Source: Thermoleophilia bacterium SCSIO 60948 (GTDB taxonomy: Bacteria; Actinomycetota; Thermoleophilia; Solirubrobacterales; 70-9). Taken from it: a DNA stretch of 64,000 bases. The notes below the pieces were generated by a model. It was given only the letters and a program-made list of their open reading frames with translations, ran no database searches and was not told the origin of the DNA. Shown here piece by piece: positions 17,217-25,979 of this stretch. The stretch spans positions 620,001-684,000 of the forward strand of contig CP053031.1 of the NCBI GenBank assembly GCA_021496505.1. Reading direction: 5' to 3'. The translations under genes were made by a program, and so were the position numbers. Each line of letters opens with the position of its first letter. Positions within the stretch are counted from its first letter, which is position 1.

Positions 17217-18962
17217 ATGACCCCCCTCGCCAGCGTCGCCACCGAAACGGATCCCGGCCGGCTTGGCCCGGCAGAGCGCGCGGCGGCTATCGCGCGGATG
17301 CAGGAGGGCGTCTACGACGTCGTCGTGATCGGCGGCGGCGCGACGGGCGCCGGTTGCGCGCTCGACGCGGCGACCCGCGGCCTCCGCGTCTGCCTGCTCG
17401 AGGCGCGCGACTACGCCGCCGGCACCTCGAGTCGCTCCTCGAAGCTGATCCACGGCGGCCTGCGCTACCTCGAGCAGCTCGACTTCACGCTCGTTCGCGA
17501 GGCACTGCGCGAGCGCTCGCTGCTGCTCAACACCCTCTGCCCGCACCTCGTCCGCCCGGTGCCGTTCATGATGCCGCTCGAGGGCCGCTTCTGGGAGCGC
17601 CCCTACATCGGCGCCGGCCTGATCCTCTACGACTCGCTCGGCGGTCACGAGGGAATGCCGCGCCACCGCCACCTGACCAAGCGCGGCGCGCTTCGAATCG
17701 CGCCCGGTCTCAAGCCGGACGCGCTGATCGGAGCGATCCAGTACTACGACTGCGGCGTCGACGACGCGCGCCACACGCTCGATGTCGTGCGAACCGCCGC
17801 GCACTTCGGCGCCGATGTGGCGACGAACCTCCCGGCCTCCGGCTTCCTGCGCGAGTCCGAGCGCGTGACCGGCGTGACCTTCCACGACATGGTCAGCGGC
17901 GAGGACGGCCAGATCCAGTCGCGCCAGGTGATCAACGCGACCGGGGTGTGGACGGACGACATCCAGCACCTGATCGGCGAGCGCGGCAAGTTCCAGGTCC
18001 GTGCCTCCAAGGGTGTCCACCTAGTCGTGCCGCGCGACCGCATCCAGCTCGACACGGGCCTGATCCTGCGGACCGAGAAGTCGGTCCTGTTCGTGATCCC
18101 GTGGGGGCGCCACTGGATCGTCGGCACCACCGACACCGACTGGGAGCTCGACAAGTCCCACCCGGCGGCCAACCACAACGACATCGAATACGTGCTCGAC
18201 CACGTCAACGAGGTGCTCGTCAACCCGCTGACCCACGAGGACGTCCAGGGCGTCTACGCCGGTCTGCGCCCGCTGCTCACCGGCGAGTCGGCGGAGACGA
18301 GCAAGCTCTCGCGCGAGCACGCGGTGTCGGTCCCGGTGCCGGGCGTGGTCGCCGTGGCGGGCGGCAAGTACACGACCTACCGCGTGATGGCGCGCGACGC
18401 GGTCGACGCGGCCGCGCGCGGGCTCGACCAGCAGGTGGCGCCGTGCGCGACGGCGGTCACGCCGCTGCTCGGCGCCGACGGCTATCAGGCCCTGTGGAAC
18501 CAGCGCCACCGGATCGCCGCCGACAGCGGCCTCCACGTCGCGCGGATCGAGCACCTGCTCGGCCGCCACGGCTCGGAGATCGGCAAGCTGCTCGACATGA
18601 TCGAGGCCGAGCCCGAGCTCGGCAAGCCGCTCGGCGGGGCCGAGGACTACCTGCGTGTCGAGGTTCGCTACGCCGCCTCGCACGAGGGCGCGCTCCACCT
18701 CGACGACGTGCTCACGCGCCGCACCCGGATCTCGATCGAGACCTTCGACCGCGGCGTCGGCGCGGCCCGCGAGGCCGCGGAGCTGATGGCGCCGGTGCTC
18801 GAGTGGACGGACGAGCAGGTCGACCGCGAGGTTGACATCTACGAGCAGCGGGTCCAGGCCGAGCGCGAGTCGCAGGAGAAGCGCGACGACCAGGCCGCCG
18901 ACGCCGCCCGCCTATCGGCCCCCGACCCGCTCCGCTACGCCCAGGGCGACCCGGCGGCCTAG
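17217..18962 (+). CDS. glpD: Aerobic glycerol-3-phosphate dehydrogenase (FAD)
   Basis: 581 aa. N-terminal FAD-binding motif VVVIGGGATGAGCA near 38, followed by LLEARDYAAGTSSRSSKLIHGG with the conserved SSKLIHGGLRYLE element; GRHWIVGTTDTD and GGKYTTYR in the C-terminal catalytic part. Oxidises glycerol 3-phosphate to dihydroxyacetone phosphate and feeds electrons to quinone at the membrane. Completes the glycerol pathway with glpF and glpK. ATG 17217 is the first start consistent with the domain. Confidence 0.93.
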   Translation: MTPLASVATETDPGRLGPAERAAAIARMQEGVYDVVVIGGGATGAGCALDAATRGLRVCLLEARDYAAGTSSRSSKLIHGGLRYLEQLDFTLVREALRERSLLLNTLCPHLVRPVPFMMPLEGRFWERPYIGAGLILYDSLGGHEGMPRHRHLTKRGALRIAPGLKPDALIGAIQYYDCGVDDARHTLDVVRTAAHFGADVATNLPASGFLRESERVTGVTFHDMVSGEDGQIQSRQVINATGVWTDDIQHLIGERGKFQVRASKGVHLVVPRDRIQLDTGLILRTEKSVLFVIPWGRHWIVGTTDTDWELDKSHPAANHNDIEYVLDHVNEVLVNPLTHEDVQGVYAGLRPLLTGESAETSKLSREHAVSVPVPGVVAVAGGKYTTYRVMARDAVDAAARGLDQQVAPCATAVTPLLGADGYQALWNQRHRIAADSGLHVARIEHLLGRHGSEIGKLLDMIEAEPELGKPLGGAEDYLRVEVRYAASHEGALHLDDVLTRRTRISIETFDRGVGAAREAAELMAPVLEWTDEQVDREVDIYEQRVQAERESQEKRDDQAADAARLSAPDPLRYAQGDPAA

Positions 18963-19022
18963 GCGCGCTCGCGGCCGCGAGCGCCGCGGCGGCTCGCCCT
19001 CGCGGTCGGCCGCGAGCTCGAT

Positions 19023-19060
19023 GCGTCACTCGAACCGGTCATGACCGGTCTCAGTGACGC
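19023..19060. repeat. Large perfect inverted repeat after glpD
   Basis: GCGTCACT pairs with AGTGACGC around an exact 16-bp palindrome ACCGGTCATGACCGGT (19034-19049), with 3-nt bulges cga/ctc. It sits 60 nt after the glpD stop and may be a terminator without T-tract or a dimer-protein operator. Confidence 0.6.
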
Positions 19061-19084
19061 TCGGACGACGCAGCGGCGCCGCCA

Positions 19085-19123
19085 GTGGAAACTCAAGCCG
19101 GTCAGACCGGTCTGAGATTCCAC
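19085..19123. repeat. Second inverted repeat sharing the ACCGGTC core
   Basis: GTGGAA/TTCCAC, CTCA/TGAG and CCGGT/ACCGG pair around a 3-nt centre at 19104. The inner core resembles that of the palindrome at 19023, so both may bind one protein or act as two terminators. The rest of 18963-19302 shows no convincing gene. Confidence 0.55.
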
Positions 19124-19302
19124 CGGATCGCGGCGAGGCCCCGGGGTTCCCTAGATCCTCGGACGCGCGTTTCTCGGGCGCCGGCGCCGGACGAGTCGGC
19201 GGCGGGCCGAGGCCGCGCTCGCGACCGCGGGGTCACGCGAGCCGGCGACCTCGCGACCGCGTGGGCGCGCGGCGGGCCTGCGTGGTTCACGTGCCACGGT
19301 AA

Positions 19303-19491
19303 TCAGCCCGTCTCCGGCCGGCGGCGGGCGGGTTTGTCGAGCGGTTGCTCGGGCTCGGGGTGGGGGCGATCGGAGCGTCGCGCGCGGGGGCTCGAGCTGC
19401 CCACCGAGATCGCGATGTCGGACCCGCCGACGATGATGAAGCGGCGCCGAGGCGGCTTGCGCTCGGGCTGCGTTTCCTCCCGGTCAGTCAT
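19303..19491 (-). CDS. Small basic hypothetical protein
   Basis: 62 aa from ATG 19491 (an ATG at 19500 is inside the operator described next). Very rich in Arg and Pro, with one hydrophobic strand RRFIIVGGSDIAISV. No known domain. Coding status rests on the presence of the regulated-looking promoter upstream and is uncertain. Confidence 0.4.
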   Translation of the reverse strand: MTDREETQPERKPPRRRFIIVGGSDIAISVGSSSPRARRSDRPHPEPEQPLDKPARRRPETG

Positions 19492-19498
19492 GACGAAC

Positions 19499-19523
19499 AT
19501 TGTAGACCGGAAAGGTCAACAAT
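19499..19523. promoter_or_regulatory. Operator-like inverted repeat
   Basis: ATTGTAGACC-ggaaa-GGTCAACAAT is a 10-bp inverted repeat with a single mismatch and a 5-nt spacer, placed at the start of the small minus-strand gene. Size and symmetry fit a MarR- or TetR-type repressor site. No such repressor gene is adjacent. Confidence 0.5.
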
Positions 19524-19665
19524 AGGAAAAGCGATTGACTCGCCGACTCTCGCTCGAGCTGGCTCCCTCTGCTGAGGGGCTGGCTCGATCGAGCCAGCCC
19601 GGCGCTCTCGCCTCCCTCGCGTCATGACCTGCGCGCGGGCGAAGCGCCCGCCGCGCCCGTCCGAG

Positions 19666-20130
19666 CTACTCGAGCTCGGCGAGCAGGCGCTTGGCCTCGG
19701 CCGAGGACTCGTGCTCGACCTGGACCTCGTAGCTCGCGGCCTGCATCGTCCGGATCGACGCGAAGTCGCGACGGCCACCCGTCGCCGCCTGTCCGATCGC
19801 GGCGAAGATCGCACCGAAGAGGATGCCCGCGACGAGGCCGTAAAGGACGACGCCGAAGAACTCCGGCCCTTCGAAGAACAGCCCGAACAGGAGGCCGAAG
19901 AGCAGTCCGACCATCGCGCCCTGCGCGGCGCCGGCGGCCGCCGCGCGGCCGGTCGTCAGCCGGCCCGCGACCTGCTCGACGCTCTGCAGGCCGGTGCCGA
20001 CGATCGCGACCTTCTCGACCGGGAACCCACTGTCGGAGAGGTGGTCGACCGCGCGCTCGGCGTCGCGGTAGTTCTGGTAGGTGGCGACGGTGGTCTTCGC
20101 GCCCGGCGTCGCGGGTGTTGCGGCTTCCAT
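19666..20130 (-). CDS. General stress protein 17M-like membrane protein
   Basis: 154 aa. N-terminal domain with VATYQNYRDAERAVDHLSDSGFP and KVAIVGTGLQSVEQVAGRLT is the YflT/GsmA-type general stress domain; two hydrophobic Gly-rich helices follow near residues 65-115 and an amphipathic tail ends the protein. The family is common in actinobacteria and linked to osmotic or general stress; mechanism unknown. Confidence 0.85.
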   Translation of the reverse strand: MEAATPATPGAKTTVATYQNYRDAERAVDHLSDSGFPVEKVAIVGTGLQSVEQVAGRLTTGRAAAAGAAQGAMVGLLFGLLFGLFFEGPEFFGVVLYGLVAGILFGAIFAAIGQAATGGRRDFASIRTMQAASYEVQVEHESSAEAKRLLAELE

Positions 20131-20191
20131 GCGACCAAGCTACTCCTGATCGCCCGCTGCGACCAGCGATCCGGACGCGTCGGCCGAGCGC

Positions 20192-20596
20192 TCAGTCGGC
20201 GACGACGTAGACGGCGCGCGCCCTGACGATCTCGCGATCGCCGACGATCAGCGTGCAGTCGGCGAACGAGAGCGTCCGCCCGACGCGGTCCGTACTCGTC
20301 CGCGACTCGATCCAATCACCGGGCTTGGCGGGCTTGAGATAGTCGACGGTGAGGCTGACCGTCGCGCGGTCGTGGTCGTCGGAGGCGTCGAACTCGATCG
20401 CACGCCCGAGCGCGAAGTCGGCGAAGGTCGAGAGCAAGCCTCCCTGGACCGTGCCGCGGTGGTTGGCGTGGCGATCCTCGGCGCGGACCCCGAGGACGGG
20501 ATGGCCGTCGCGGGACTCGTCGACGTGGATCGGCCCGATGTGCTCGAGGAAGGGGCCTTGGTTGGGGAAGGGCTCGAAGCCGTCGGGCGTGTCCAT
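20192..20596 (-). CDS. PaaI-type hotdog-fold thioesterase
   Basis: 134 aa from ATG 20596; the upstream in-frame extension has no protein character. Core motif HANHRGTVQGGLLSTFADFALG is the HGG...AD-type active-site helix of PaaI-like acyl-CoA thioesterases, followed by VDYLKPAKPGDWIE. Likely hydrolyses an aromatic or medium-chain acyl-CoA. Stand-alone gene. Confidence 0.85.
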   Translation of the reverse strand: MDTPDGFEPFPNQGPFLEHIGPIHVDESRDGHPVLGVRAEDRHANHRGTVQGGLLSTFADFALGRAIEFDASDDHDRATVSLTVDYLKPAKPGDWIESRTSTDRVGRTLSFADCTLIVGDREIVRARAVYVVAD

Positions 20597-20655
20597 GCCG
20601 CGGCTTCTACCGCAAGCCACGATCCGGGGGCGCGGCCCGGCCGGCGGTCGGAGCG

Positions 20656-21687
20656 TCAGACGAGGGCGACCGTGCGGTCGCGCCCCTGCGCCTTCGCCTC
20701 GTACAGGAGGACGTCCGCTCGCGCGACGAGTCCCGATGCCGTCTCGCGGCCGTCCCATCGCGTGACGCCGGCCGAGCAGCGCTGGCCCTGAGGAGTCGCG
20801 GCGCGCAGGCGCTCGACGATCTCTGCGGCGTGGTCGAGGTCGGTCCCCGGCATCGCGACGGTGAACTCCTCGCCGCCGTGGCGAGCGATCTGGTCGGTCG
20901 GGCGCAGGACGCGCATCCAGGCCGCGCTCGCCTCGATCAGCACCCGGTCGCCCGCGGGGTGGCCGTGCGCGTCGTTGTACTCCTTGAAGTGGTCGAGGTC
21001 GAGCATCGCGATCGACACCGGCTCGCCCGACCGGCTCGCCCGCGCGAGCTCGCGATCGAGCCCGTCGATCCAGGCGCGGCGGTTGAGCAAGCCCGTCAGC
21101 GGATCGGTCCGTGCCTCCTCGAGCGCGACGGCGAGGAGCCGCTCGCGATCACGCTCGAGCGAGCGCCGCTCGGAGACGAGCCGCCCGATCATGAGCGACG
21201 CGATTATCAGCGCCGCGATCGCGAAGAAGACGTGGACCGCGCCGTCGTCGGGGCCCTCGTGGATCTCCAGCGCGACCCCGAAGACGGCGCCCGCGAAGAC
21301 CAGGTGCGCGACGGTCTGCCGGAAGGTAAAGAAGTAGGCGCTGAACGCGGCGACCCAGAGCAGGAGCCAGACATACGGGGAGTTGCTGCCGCCGGAGAAG
21401 ATCACGCAGAAGCCCGTCAGCAGCGTCCCGCCGGCGGTCGAGATGTGGAAGAACCACCGCGGCAGGTGGTTTCGCATCAAATAGATCAGGGCGGCGAAGA
21501 CGAACCCTGAGCTCGCCGCGATCGCGAGCGGGATCCGGTTCTCGGTCTCGCTCTGAGGCAACAGCAGCGCGGCGAGCGCGATCAGTCCCGCGGCCGCGTA
21601 GAGCCAGGCGGCGATCGGCGCCATGCGCTCGTCGTCAGTGAACGGCAGCCGCGAGCCGGGGTCGTGCCCCTTCGCCTCGCCGCTCAT
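20656..21687 (-). CDS. Membrane diguanylate cyclase (GGDEF)
   Basis: 343 aa from ATG 21687 (AAGGGG site). About six transmembrane helices occupy residues 20-165, a short coiled linker (RLVSERRSLERDRERLLAV) follows, then a complete GGDEF domain: DPLTGLLNRRAW, LDLDHFKEYND and active site GGEEF. An RxxD inhibitory site (RPTD) lies five residues before GGEEF, so product inhibition is likely. Makes c-di-GMP from GTP. Confidence 0.92.
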   Translation of the reverse strand: MSGEAKGHDPGSRLPFTDDERMAPIAAWLYAAAGLIALAALLLPQSETENRIPLAIAASSGFVFAALIYLMRNHLPRWFFHISTAGGTLLTGFCVIFSGGSNSPYVWLLLWVAAFSAYFFTFRQTVAHLVFAGAVFGVALEIHEGPDDGAVHVFFAIAALIIASLMIGRLVSERRSLERDRERLLAVALEEARTDPLTGLLNRRAWIDGLDRELARASRSGEPVSIAMLDLDHFKEYNDAHGHPAGDRVLIEASAAWMRVLRPTDQIARHGGEEFTVAMPGTDLDHAAEIVERLRAATPQGQRCSAGVTRWDGRETASGLVARADVLLYEAKAQGRDRTVALV

Positions 21688-21799
21688 CTGCAACCCCTTG
21701 TCCGACACCCGCGGTGCGCCCCTCTCCGGGCCGGTACAGCCCCCTATGAGAATCCCATCGACCGCAAGCGCCCCGGCTTGAGGCCCGGCTGCTCTTTAC

Positions 21800-22822
21800 C
21801 TAGGGCTCTATGCGCTCGAGCAGAGCGGGGTCCGTGCGCGAGACGATCAACGCGGCACCGTCTCGCGGGTCGACGGCGATCGTGTTCGCCTGCTGGACGG
21901 TCGGAAAGCGCTCGACCTCACGCAGCCCGTCCGCGGTCAGCGCGAACTCGACGGCGGTGTTCTCCTCGGTCAGGGTCACCCAGAGGCGATCGCGCTTCTC
22001 ATCGGAGGCGACGCCGTAGGGCGTGCCGGGCAGATCGGTCGTCCCGACCTCGCGCAGCTCGGGCGCGAGGTCGTACTCGATGATCTGATCGCCCTGGGTG
22101 TCGATCACGAAGACGCGGTCGTCGACGACGCCGGCATGCGTCGGGCCGACGCCGGCGTCGAGCTCGCCGGTCTGCTCGAGCGTGTCTGGGTCGTAGGTGG
22201 CGATCTTTCGCTCGGTCACGGCGACGGTCGCGATCCGCCCATCGGCGTAGACGATGTTGCCCGGCTGGATCGGCGCGTCGAGCTGGCGGATCAGCTCGCC
22301 GTCCTCGACGACCGAGACCTGATTGCTCATCTCATCGGCGACGAAGACGCGGCCGTTCGGCGCCTCGACGGCGTCGTGCGGGAAGTCGCCGACACCGGTC
22401 GCGCGCGGCATCCCGGCCGGCAGCGGGACCTCGATCAGCTCGTCGGCGTCCTCGGACGGGACGAGTACCGGGCCGCCCGGGCCGGCGATCCGCAGGTGGC
22501 GGGGATGGCCGGGGAGCTCGATCACGCGCTCGGTGGTGAGCGTCCGCGCGTCGATCAGCTTGAGCGACGGCGGGAACTCGATCCCGACCGCGGCGAGGCC
22601 GGTCTTCTCATCGACGATGATCCCCTCGGCGCCGTTGCCGATCTCGATCACCTCACCCGTCGGCTCCTCCGTGATCTCCGGCGCCTCGGCGGGCTCGGGG
22701 ACCGGCCCGTACTTCTCGAGCGCGGCCTCCTTCGGCGTCTGCTCGTCCTCGCCACACGCGGCGAGCAGGCCGAGGAGCAGCAGGACGAGCATGAGAACGA
22801 GGGGTCGGCGCTGTCGGGTCAT
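21800..22822 (-). CDS. YncE-like beta-propeller lipoprotein
   Basis: 340 aa from ATG 22822. Signal peptide with lipobox LLAAC (Cys near 23), then a low-complexity Pro/Glu stretch and seven-bladed propeller-type repeats (VIEIGNGAEGIIVDEKTG, PLPAGMPRATGVGDFPHD, ELDAGVGPTHAGVVDD). Anchored to the outer face of the membrane, probably a binding scaffold. Similar propeller lipoproteins occur at 58489 and 59716. Confidence 0.75.
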   Translation of the reverse strand: MTRQRRPLVLMLVLLLLGLLAACGEDEQTPKEAALEKYGPVPEPAEAPEITEEPTGEVIEIGNGAEGIIVDEKTGLAAVGIEFPPSLKLIDARTLTTERVIELPGHPRHLRIAGPGGPVLVPSEDADELIEVPLPAGMPRATGVGDFPHDAVEAPNGRVFVADEMSNQVSVVEDGELIRQLDAPIQPGNIVYADGRIATVAVTERKIATYDPDTLEQTGELDAGVGPTHAGVVDDRVFVIDTQGDQIIEYDLAPELREVGTTDLPGTPYGVASDEKRDRLWVTLTEENTAVEFALTADGLREVERFPTVQQANTIAVDPRDGAALIVSRTDPALLERIEP

Positions 22823-22923
22823 CGAAACAAGCCTCGCAACTCGAACGCGCCGGCCCACGCGATCGGATCAGGCGACGGGCTCGATGAGTCGCGATTGAGG
22901 GCGAACCGCGATCATGTGTGCCG

Positions 22924-24267
22924 ATGAAGGCCGCACCCGCCACGGCGGCGCCCCCGCCGCGTGACGAAGGCCGCGCGCCGCTTCGCCTTCGCGACCGGAC
23001 GACGCTCGTCCCGATCGCGATCTGGGCGGCCGTCATCTTCGCCGGCTGGATCGTCGGAACGATCCTCAACGACCAGGGGGAGTCGATCCTGCTCGACTCG
23101 CCGCCGCTCTACGGCAACTGGGACGTCCGATTCGGCCTCGGTTCGCTGTGGCCGATCGCGGTCGGGGTCCTCGCGGTCTGGCTCTGGCCGCGGGTGATCG
23201 AGCGTGCCTCGTGGCGTGGGGTGATCTGGACCGCGTTCGCGTTCGCGCTCGCCTGGCCGGTTTCGCTGGCGCTGGTCGAAGGGGTGGGGGAGTTGACCGA
23301 GCCGCTGCTCTGGTTCACCCAGTACCAGCAGGCGGTGCCGTTCGTCGGCGACCCGCTCGAGTTCATCCGCGACTTCAACACCGTCGTCAACGGCTATCCG
23401 GCCCATGTCACCGCGCACCCGCCGCTCGCGGTTCTGGCCTACTGGCTCGTCGAGCAGGTGGTCCCGGGCGTCTGGGGGGCGACGGTGCTGACGTTGGTCA
23501 GCGCCGCGACCGCGCCGATCGCCGCGCTGGTCGCCGCACGGCGACTCACCGACGAGGCGACGGCCCGCCGCGCCGCCCCCTACCTGGTGATCGGCCCCGC
23601 GGCGCTAGCGATCGCGACGACCGCCGATGCGATGTTCATGGCGGTCGTCGCCTGGTCGGTCTGCGCGCTCGTCGTCGCGTTGACGGGGGAGCCGGGCCGC
23701 CGCGCCGACGTCCTGTCGCTGCTCGGCGGGCTCGGGTTCGGCATCGCGATCTTCATGTCGTTCGGGCTCATACTCGCCGGAGCGATCCCGCTCGCGGTCG
23801 CGATCCAGAAGCGCCGGATCAAGCCGATCCTGCTCGCGGCCGTCGGCGGCCTGCTCGTGATCGGCGCGTTCCTCGCCGCCGGCTACTGGTGGCTCGACGG
23901 GCTCGACGTCGTCGGCGAGCAGTACGCCGACAGCGTCGCGAGCACGCGGCCCTACTGGTACTTCGTCTGGAACAACCTCGCCGCGTTCGCCCTCGGTTCG
24001 CTCGGCCCGGCGCTCGCGATCGCGCTGTGGCGGTTTCGCGACAAGCGGTTGGCCTGGGTCGTCGGCGGCGCGTTCGCGGCGATCGCGATCGCCGACATCA
24101 GCGGCATGTCGAAGGCCGAGGTCGAGCGGATCTGGCTCCCGTTCCTGCCCTGGATCCTTCTCGCCGCGGTGGCGCTGCCGTCGGACCCTCGCTCGATGCG
24201 ATGGCTCGTCGGCGCGCAGGCGGTGACGACGTTCGTGATCGCGACCTACGTCTGGACGATCTGGTGA
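22924..24267 (+). CDS. Polytopic membrane protein, GT-C glycosyltransferase-like
   Basis: 447 aa with about ten to twelve transmembrane helices. The first extracytoplasmic loop carries NTVVNGYPAHVTAHPPLAVL; His/Asp residues at such a position are typical of lipid-linked-sugar glycosyltransferases (GT-C). Resembles uncharacterised actinobacterial membrane proteins. ATG 22924 chosen over GTG 22918; neither has a good ribosome site. Enzymatic role is inference. Confidence 0.65.
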   Translation: MKAAPATAAPPPRDEGRAPLRLRDRTTLVPIAIWAAVIFAGWIVGTILNDQGESILLDSPPLYGNWDVRFGLGSLWPIAVGVLAVWLWPRVIERASWRGVIWTAFAFALAWPVSLALVEGVGELTEPLLWFTQYQQAVPFVGDPLEFIRDFNTVVNGYPAHVTAHPPLAVLAYWLVEQVVPGVWGATVLTLVSAATAPIAALVAARRLTDEATARRAAPYLVIGPAALAIATTADAMFMAVVAWSVCALVVALTGEPGRRADVLSLLGGLGFGIAIFMSFGLILAGAIPLAVAIQKRRIKPILLAAVGGLLVIGAFLAAGYWWLDGLDVVGEQYADSVASTRPYWYFVWNNLAAFALGSLGPALAIALWRFRDKRLAWVVGGAFAAIAIADISGMSKAEVERIWLPFLPWILLAAVALPSDPRSMRWLVGAQAVTTFVIATYVWTIW

Positions 24268-24287
24268 GCATCATGATGCTATGATGC
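24268..24287 (+). promoter_or_regulatory. Palindromic operator/promoter of the toxin-antitoxin pair
   Basis: GCATCATGATGC is a perfect 12-bp palindrome followed by TATGAT (possible -10) and a repeat of ATGATGC, only 7 nt before the antitoxin ATG. This fits autoregulation by a ribbon-helix-helix antitoxin on a nearly leaderless mRNA. Confidence 0.6.
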
Positions 24288-24291
24288 AACT

Positions 24292-24528
24292 ATGCCTCGG
24301 ACTCGGACGACTCTGACGATCGACGAGGACCTCCTGCGCGCCGTGCGCGTTCGCGCGGCACGAACCGGAAAGGGTGACAGTGAGGTGATCGAGGACGCCG
24401 TTCGCCGCGACCTCGGCTTCGATTTCCTCGAGAGGATGTGGGCCAAGAGTGAGCTCTCCGAGGAGGAGGCGATGGAGCTTGCCCTAGAGGCTCAGCACGC
24501 GACGCGACGCGATGCGCGCCGTTCTTGA
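24292..24528 (+). CDS. Ribbon-helix-helix antitoxin (VapB/CopG-like)
   Basis: 78 aa. N-terminal RTRTTLTIDEDLLRAVRVRAARTGKGDSEVIEDAVRR split across strand-helix-helix is a ribbon-helix-helix DNA-binding unit; the C-terminal acidic helix would bind and neutralise the toxin. Overlaps the PIN toxin gene by 17 nt, the usual antitoxin-first order. Confidence 0.82.
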   Translation: MPRTRTTLTIDEDLLRAVRVRAARTGKGDSEVIEDAVRRDLGFDFLERMWAKSELSEEEAMELALEAQHATRRDARRS

Positions 24529-24931
24529 TCCGAACGTTCTGATCTCGGCGATCATCTCGGATGGTGGGGGCCCTGCCGAGGTCATGTCGAGGTGGAGGTC
24601 CGGGGCATTCGAGCTGATCGCCTCTGCCGCTCTTCTCCGCGAGCTCGAGGCCGTTCTCGGCTACGAGCGGCTACGTAGGTTCGTCGATAGGAGCGACGCG
24701 TTGGAATTTCTCGCGGTGCTCAACGACGAAGCGCGCGTGTGTCCGGATCCGGGCCGCTCTGCGACGAGATCGACCCGAGACCCGGATGACGAGTACCTCG
24801 TGTCGCTCGCTCGCGCCGAGCGCGCCGCAATCGTCTCGGGGGATCGCCACCTGCTCGAACTGGCCGGCGAGCTGCCTGTCTACTCGCCGCGTGAGTTCGT
24901 GGAGCTCTTGGACGAGGTGCTAGGACCGTGA
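24512..24931 (+). CDS. PIN-domain toxin (VapC-like ribonuclease)
   Basis: 139 aa PIN domain. Acidic residues for Mg2+ are visible as D6 in LDPNVLISAI, E near 45 in LLRELEAVL, D near 94 in DPDDEYLVSLA and D near 112 in VSGDRHLLEL. Expected to cleave RNA (tRNA or rRNA in characterised relatives) when released from its antitoxin. Its stop overlaps the convergent ABM monooxygenase gene by 12 nt. Confidence 0.85.
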   Translation: MRAVLDPNVLISAIISDGGGPAEVMSRWRSGAFELIASAALLRELEAVLGYERLRRFVDRSDALEFLAVLNDEARVCPDPGRSATRSTRDPDDEYLVSLARAERAAIVSGDRHLLELAGELPVYSPREFVELLDEVLGP

Positions 24932-25210
24932 CTCCGCGACCTCGAAGCGCTCGACCGCGAACTCTCCGATCAGGCTGAAGTCGAAGTCGTCCTCACCCTC
25001 GACCTCGGACTCGCGAAATGCTTTCAGCGAAGCCTCCGACTCCCAGCGCTCGAAGACGTTGACCCGCGCCGGATCGACGGGGTCGGCCGAGGTAGCGAAG
25101 TCGAGGCAACCAGGCGCTTTGCGGGCCAGCCGCACGGAGCCCGCGCTCGCTTCGAGTAGGGCCGCGCGGTCCGCGGGGTCGACGACGAGGTGGCCGGCGA
25201 CGATCAGCAC
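24920..25210 (-). CDS. Antibiotic biosynthesis monooxygenase (ABM)-fold protein
   Basis: 96 aa from GTG 25210. AGHLVVDPADRAALLEA, GCLDFATSADPVDPARVNVFERWES and SLKAF are characteristic of the dimeric ferredoxin-like ABM fold (YgiN-like). Cofactor-free monooxygenation of quinone-like compounds is known in the family. It starts 6 nt after the stop of the upstream membrane protein, so they share an mRNA. Confidence 0.8.
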   Translation of the reverse strand: MLIVAGHLVVDPADRAALLEASAGSVRLARKAPGCLDFATSADPVDPARVNVFERWESEASLKAFRESEVEGEDDFDFSLIGEFAVERFEVAESRS

Positions 25211-25216
25211 GGGCGC

Positions 25217-25885
25217 CTAGGCCTGACCGGCCCCGAGCGGGCCGCGTTCGGGTTCGCGCTCGCGCGAGCGGGCCTCCATCGGCCGCCGCTCCGTGCCCCA
25301 CCGCCGCTCGGCCCAGAGCACGAGCCAGAGCCCACCGAGCGCCGAGCCGGCAGCCGTGCAGGCCATGTCGGAGATCGAATCGACGTAGCCGAAGGTCAGG
25401 TTCGAGCCGATGTAGGCGTCGGAGACGTACTCGAAGACCTCCCACAGCGTGCCGCCGAACGCCGCGACGACCGAGAACGTGATCAGCCAGATGCCGAGGT
25501 AGTGATGGCGAGCGGCCTCGGCCTTTAGGTCCGGCACGACCTTGAGCCGCGAGAGCGTGATGTAGGCGAGCGGCGAGATCAGCAGCGGCAGCGCGAAGTG
25601 GACGAACTTGTCGTAGTAGGCGATGTTGTCGTAGAGATTCAGCGTCTGGCCCCAGATCTCGAGCCCGACGCCGAGGCAGACCGCGATGTCGATCGGCCGG
25701 GGCAGGTTGGCCGCGCGAGCCACGTAGACGATCACCGCGCCCATCGCGACGCGGATCGCCTCGAGGTTCCCGATCGCCAGGAACACGACGGCGCCGACGA
25801 CGTAGGACAGCCGCAGCACGTCGATCGGATCGCGAACCAGGCGACTCCAGTCGCCGAGGCAGACGCGTCGCACTCGTTGGCTCAT
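25217..25885 (-). CDS. Integral membrane protein (DUF2238/YjdF-like)
   Basis: 222 aa from ATG 25885. Five to six transmembrane helices; the segments YDNIAYYDKFVHFALPLLISPL near 103 and FGGTLWEVFEYVSDAYIGSN near 155, plus DSISDMACTAAGSALGG, match the polar in-membrane motifs of YjdF-type proteins. Function unknown. It is transcribed away from tRNA-Sec and marks the last clearly core gene before the array. Confidence 0.72.
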   Translation of the reverse strand: MSQRVRRVCLGDWSRLVRDPIDVLRLSYVVGAVVFLAIGNLEAIRVAMGAVIVYVARAANLPRPIDIAVCLGVGLEIWGQTLNLYDNIAYYDKFVHFALPLLISPLAYITLSRLKVVPDLKAEAARHHYLGIWLITFSVVAAFGGTLWEVFEYVSDAYIGSNLTFGYVDSISDMACTAAGSALGGLWLVLWAERRWGTERRPMEARSREREPERGPLGAGQA

Positions 25886-25938
25886 TCCAGTCACGCGCAG
25901 ACAAAGTCTGACGCAGGCCTGCAAGCCCGCCGAAATCG

Positions 25939-25969
25939 TTGCCGAGCCGCCGGGCTCCGCCGCTATCTA
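25939..25969 (+). promoter_or_regulatory. Putative selC promoter
   Basis: TTGCCG (25939-25944) and TATCTA (25964-25969) with 19-nt spacing end 10 nt before the first tRNA base. Fits a sigma-A-type tRNA promoter, though the spacing is slightly long. Confidence 0.45.
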
Positions 25970-25979
25970 CGCTGGCGGC

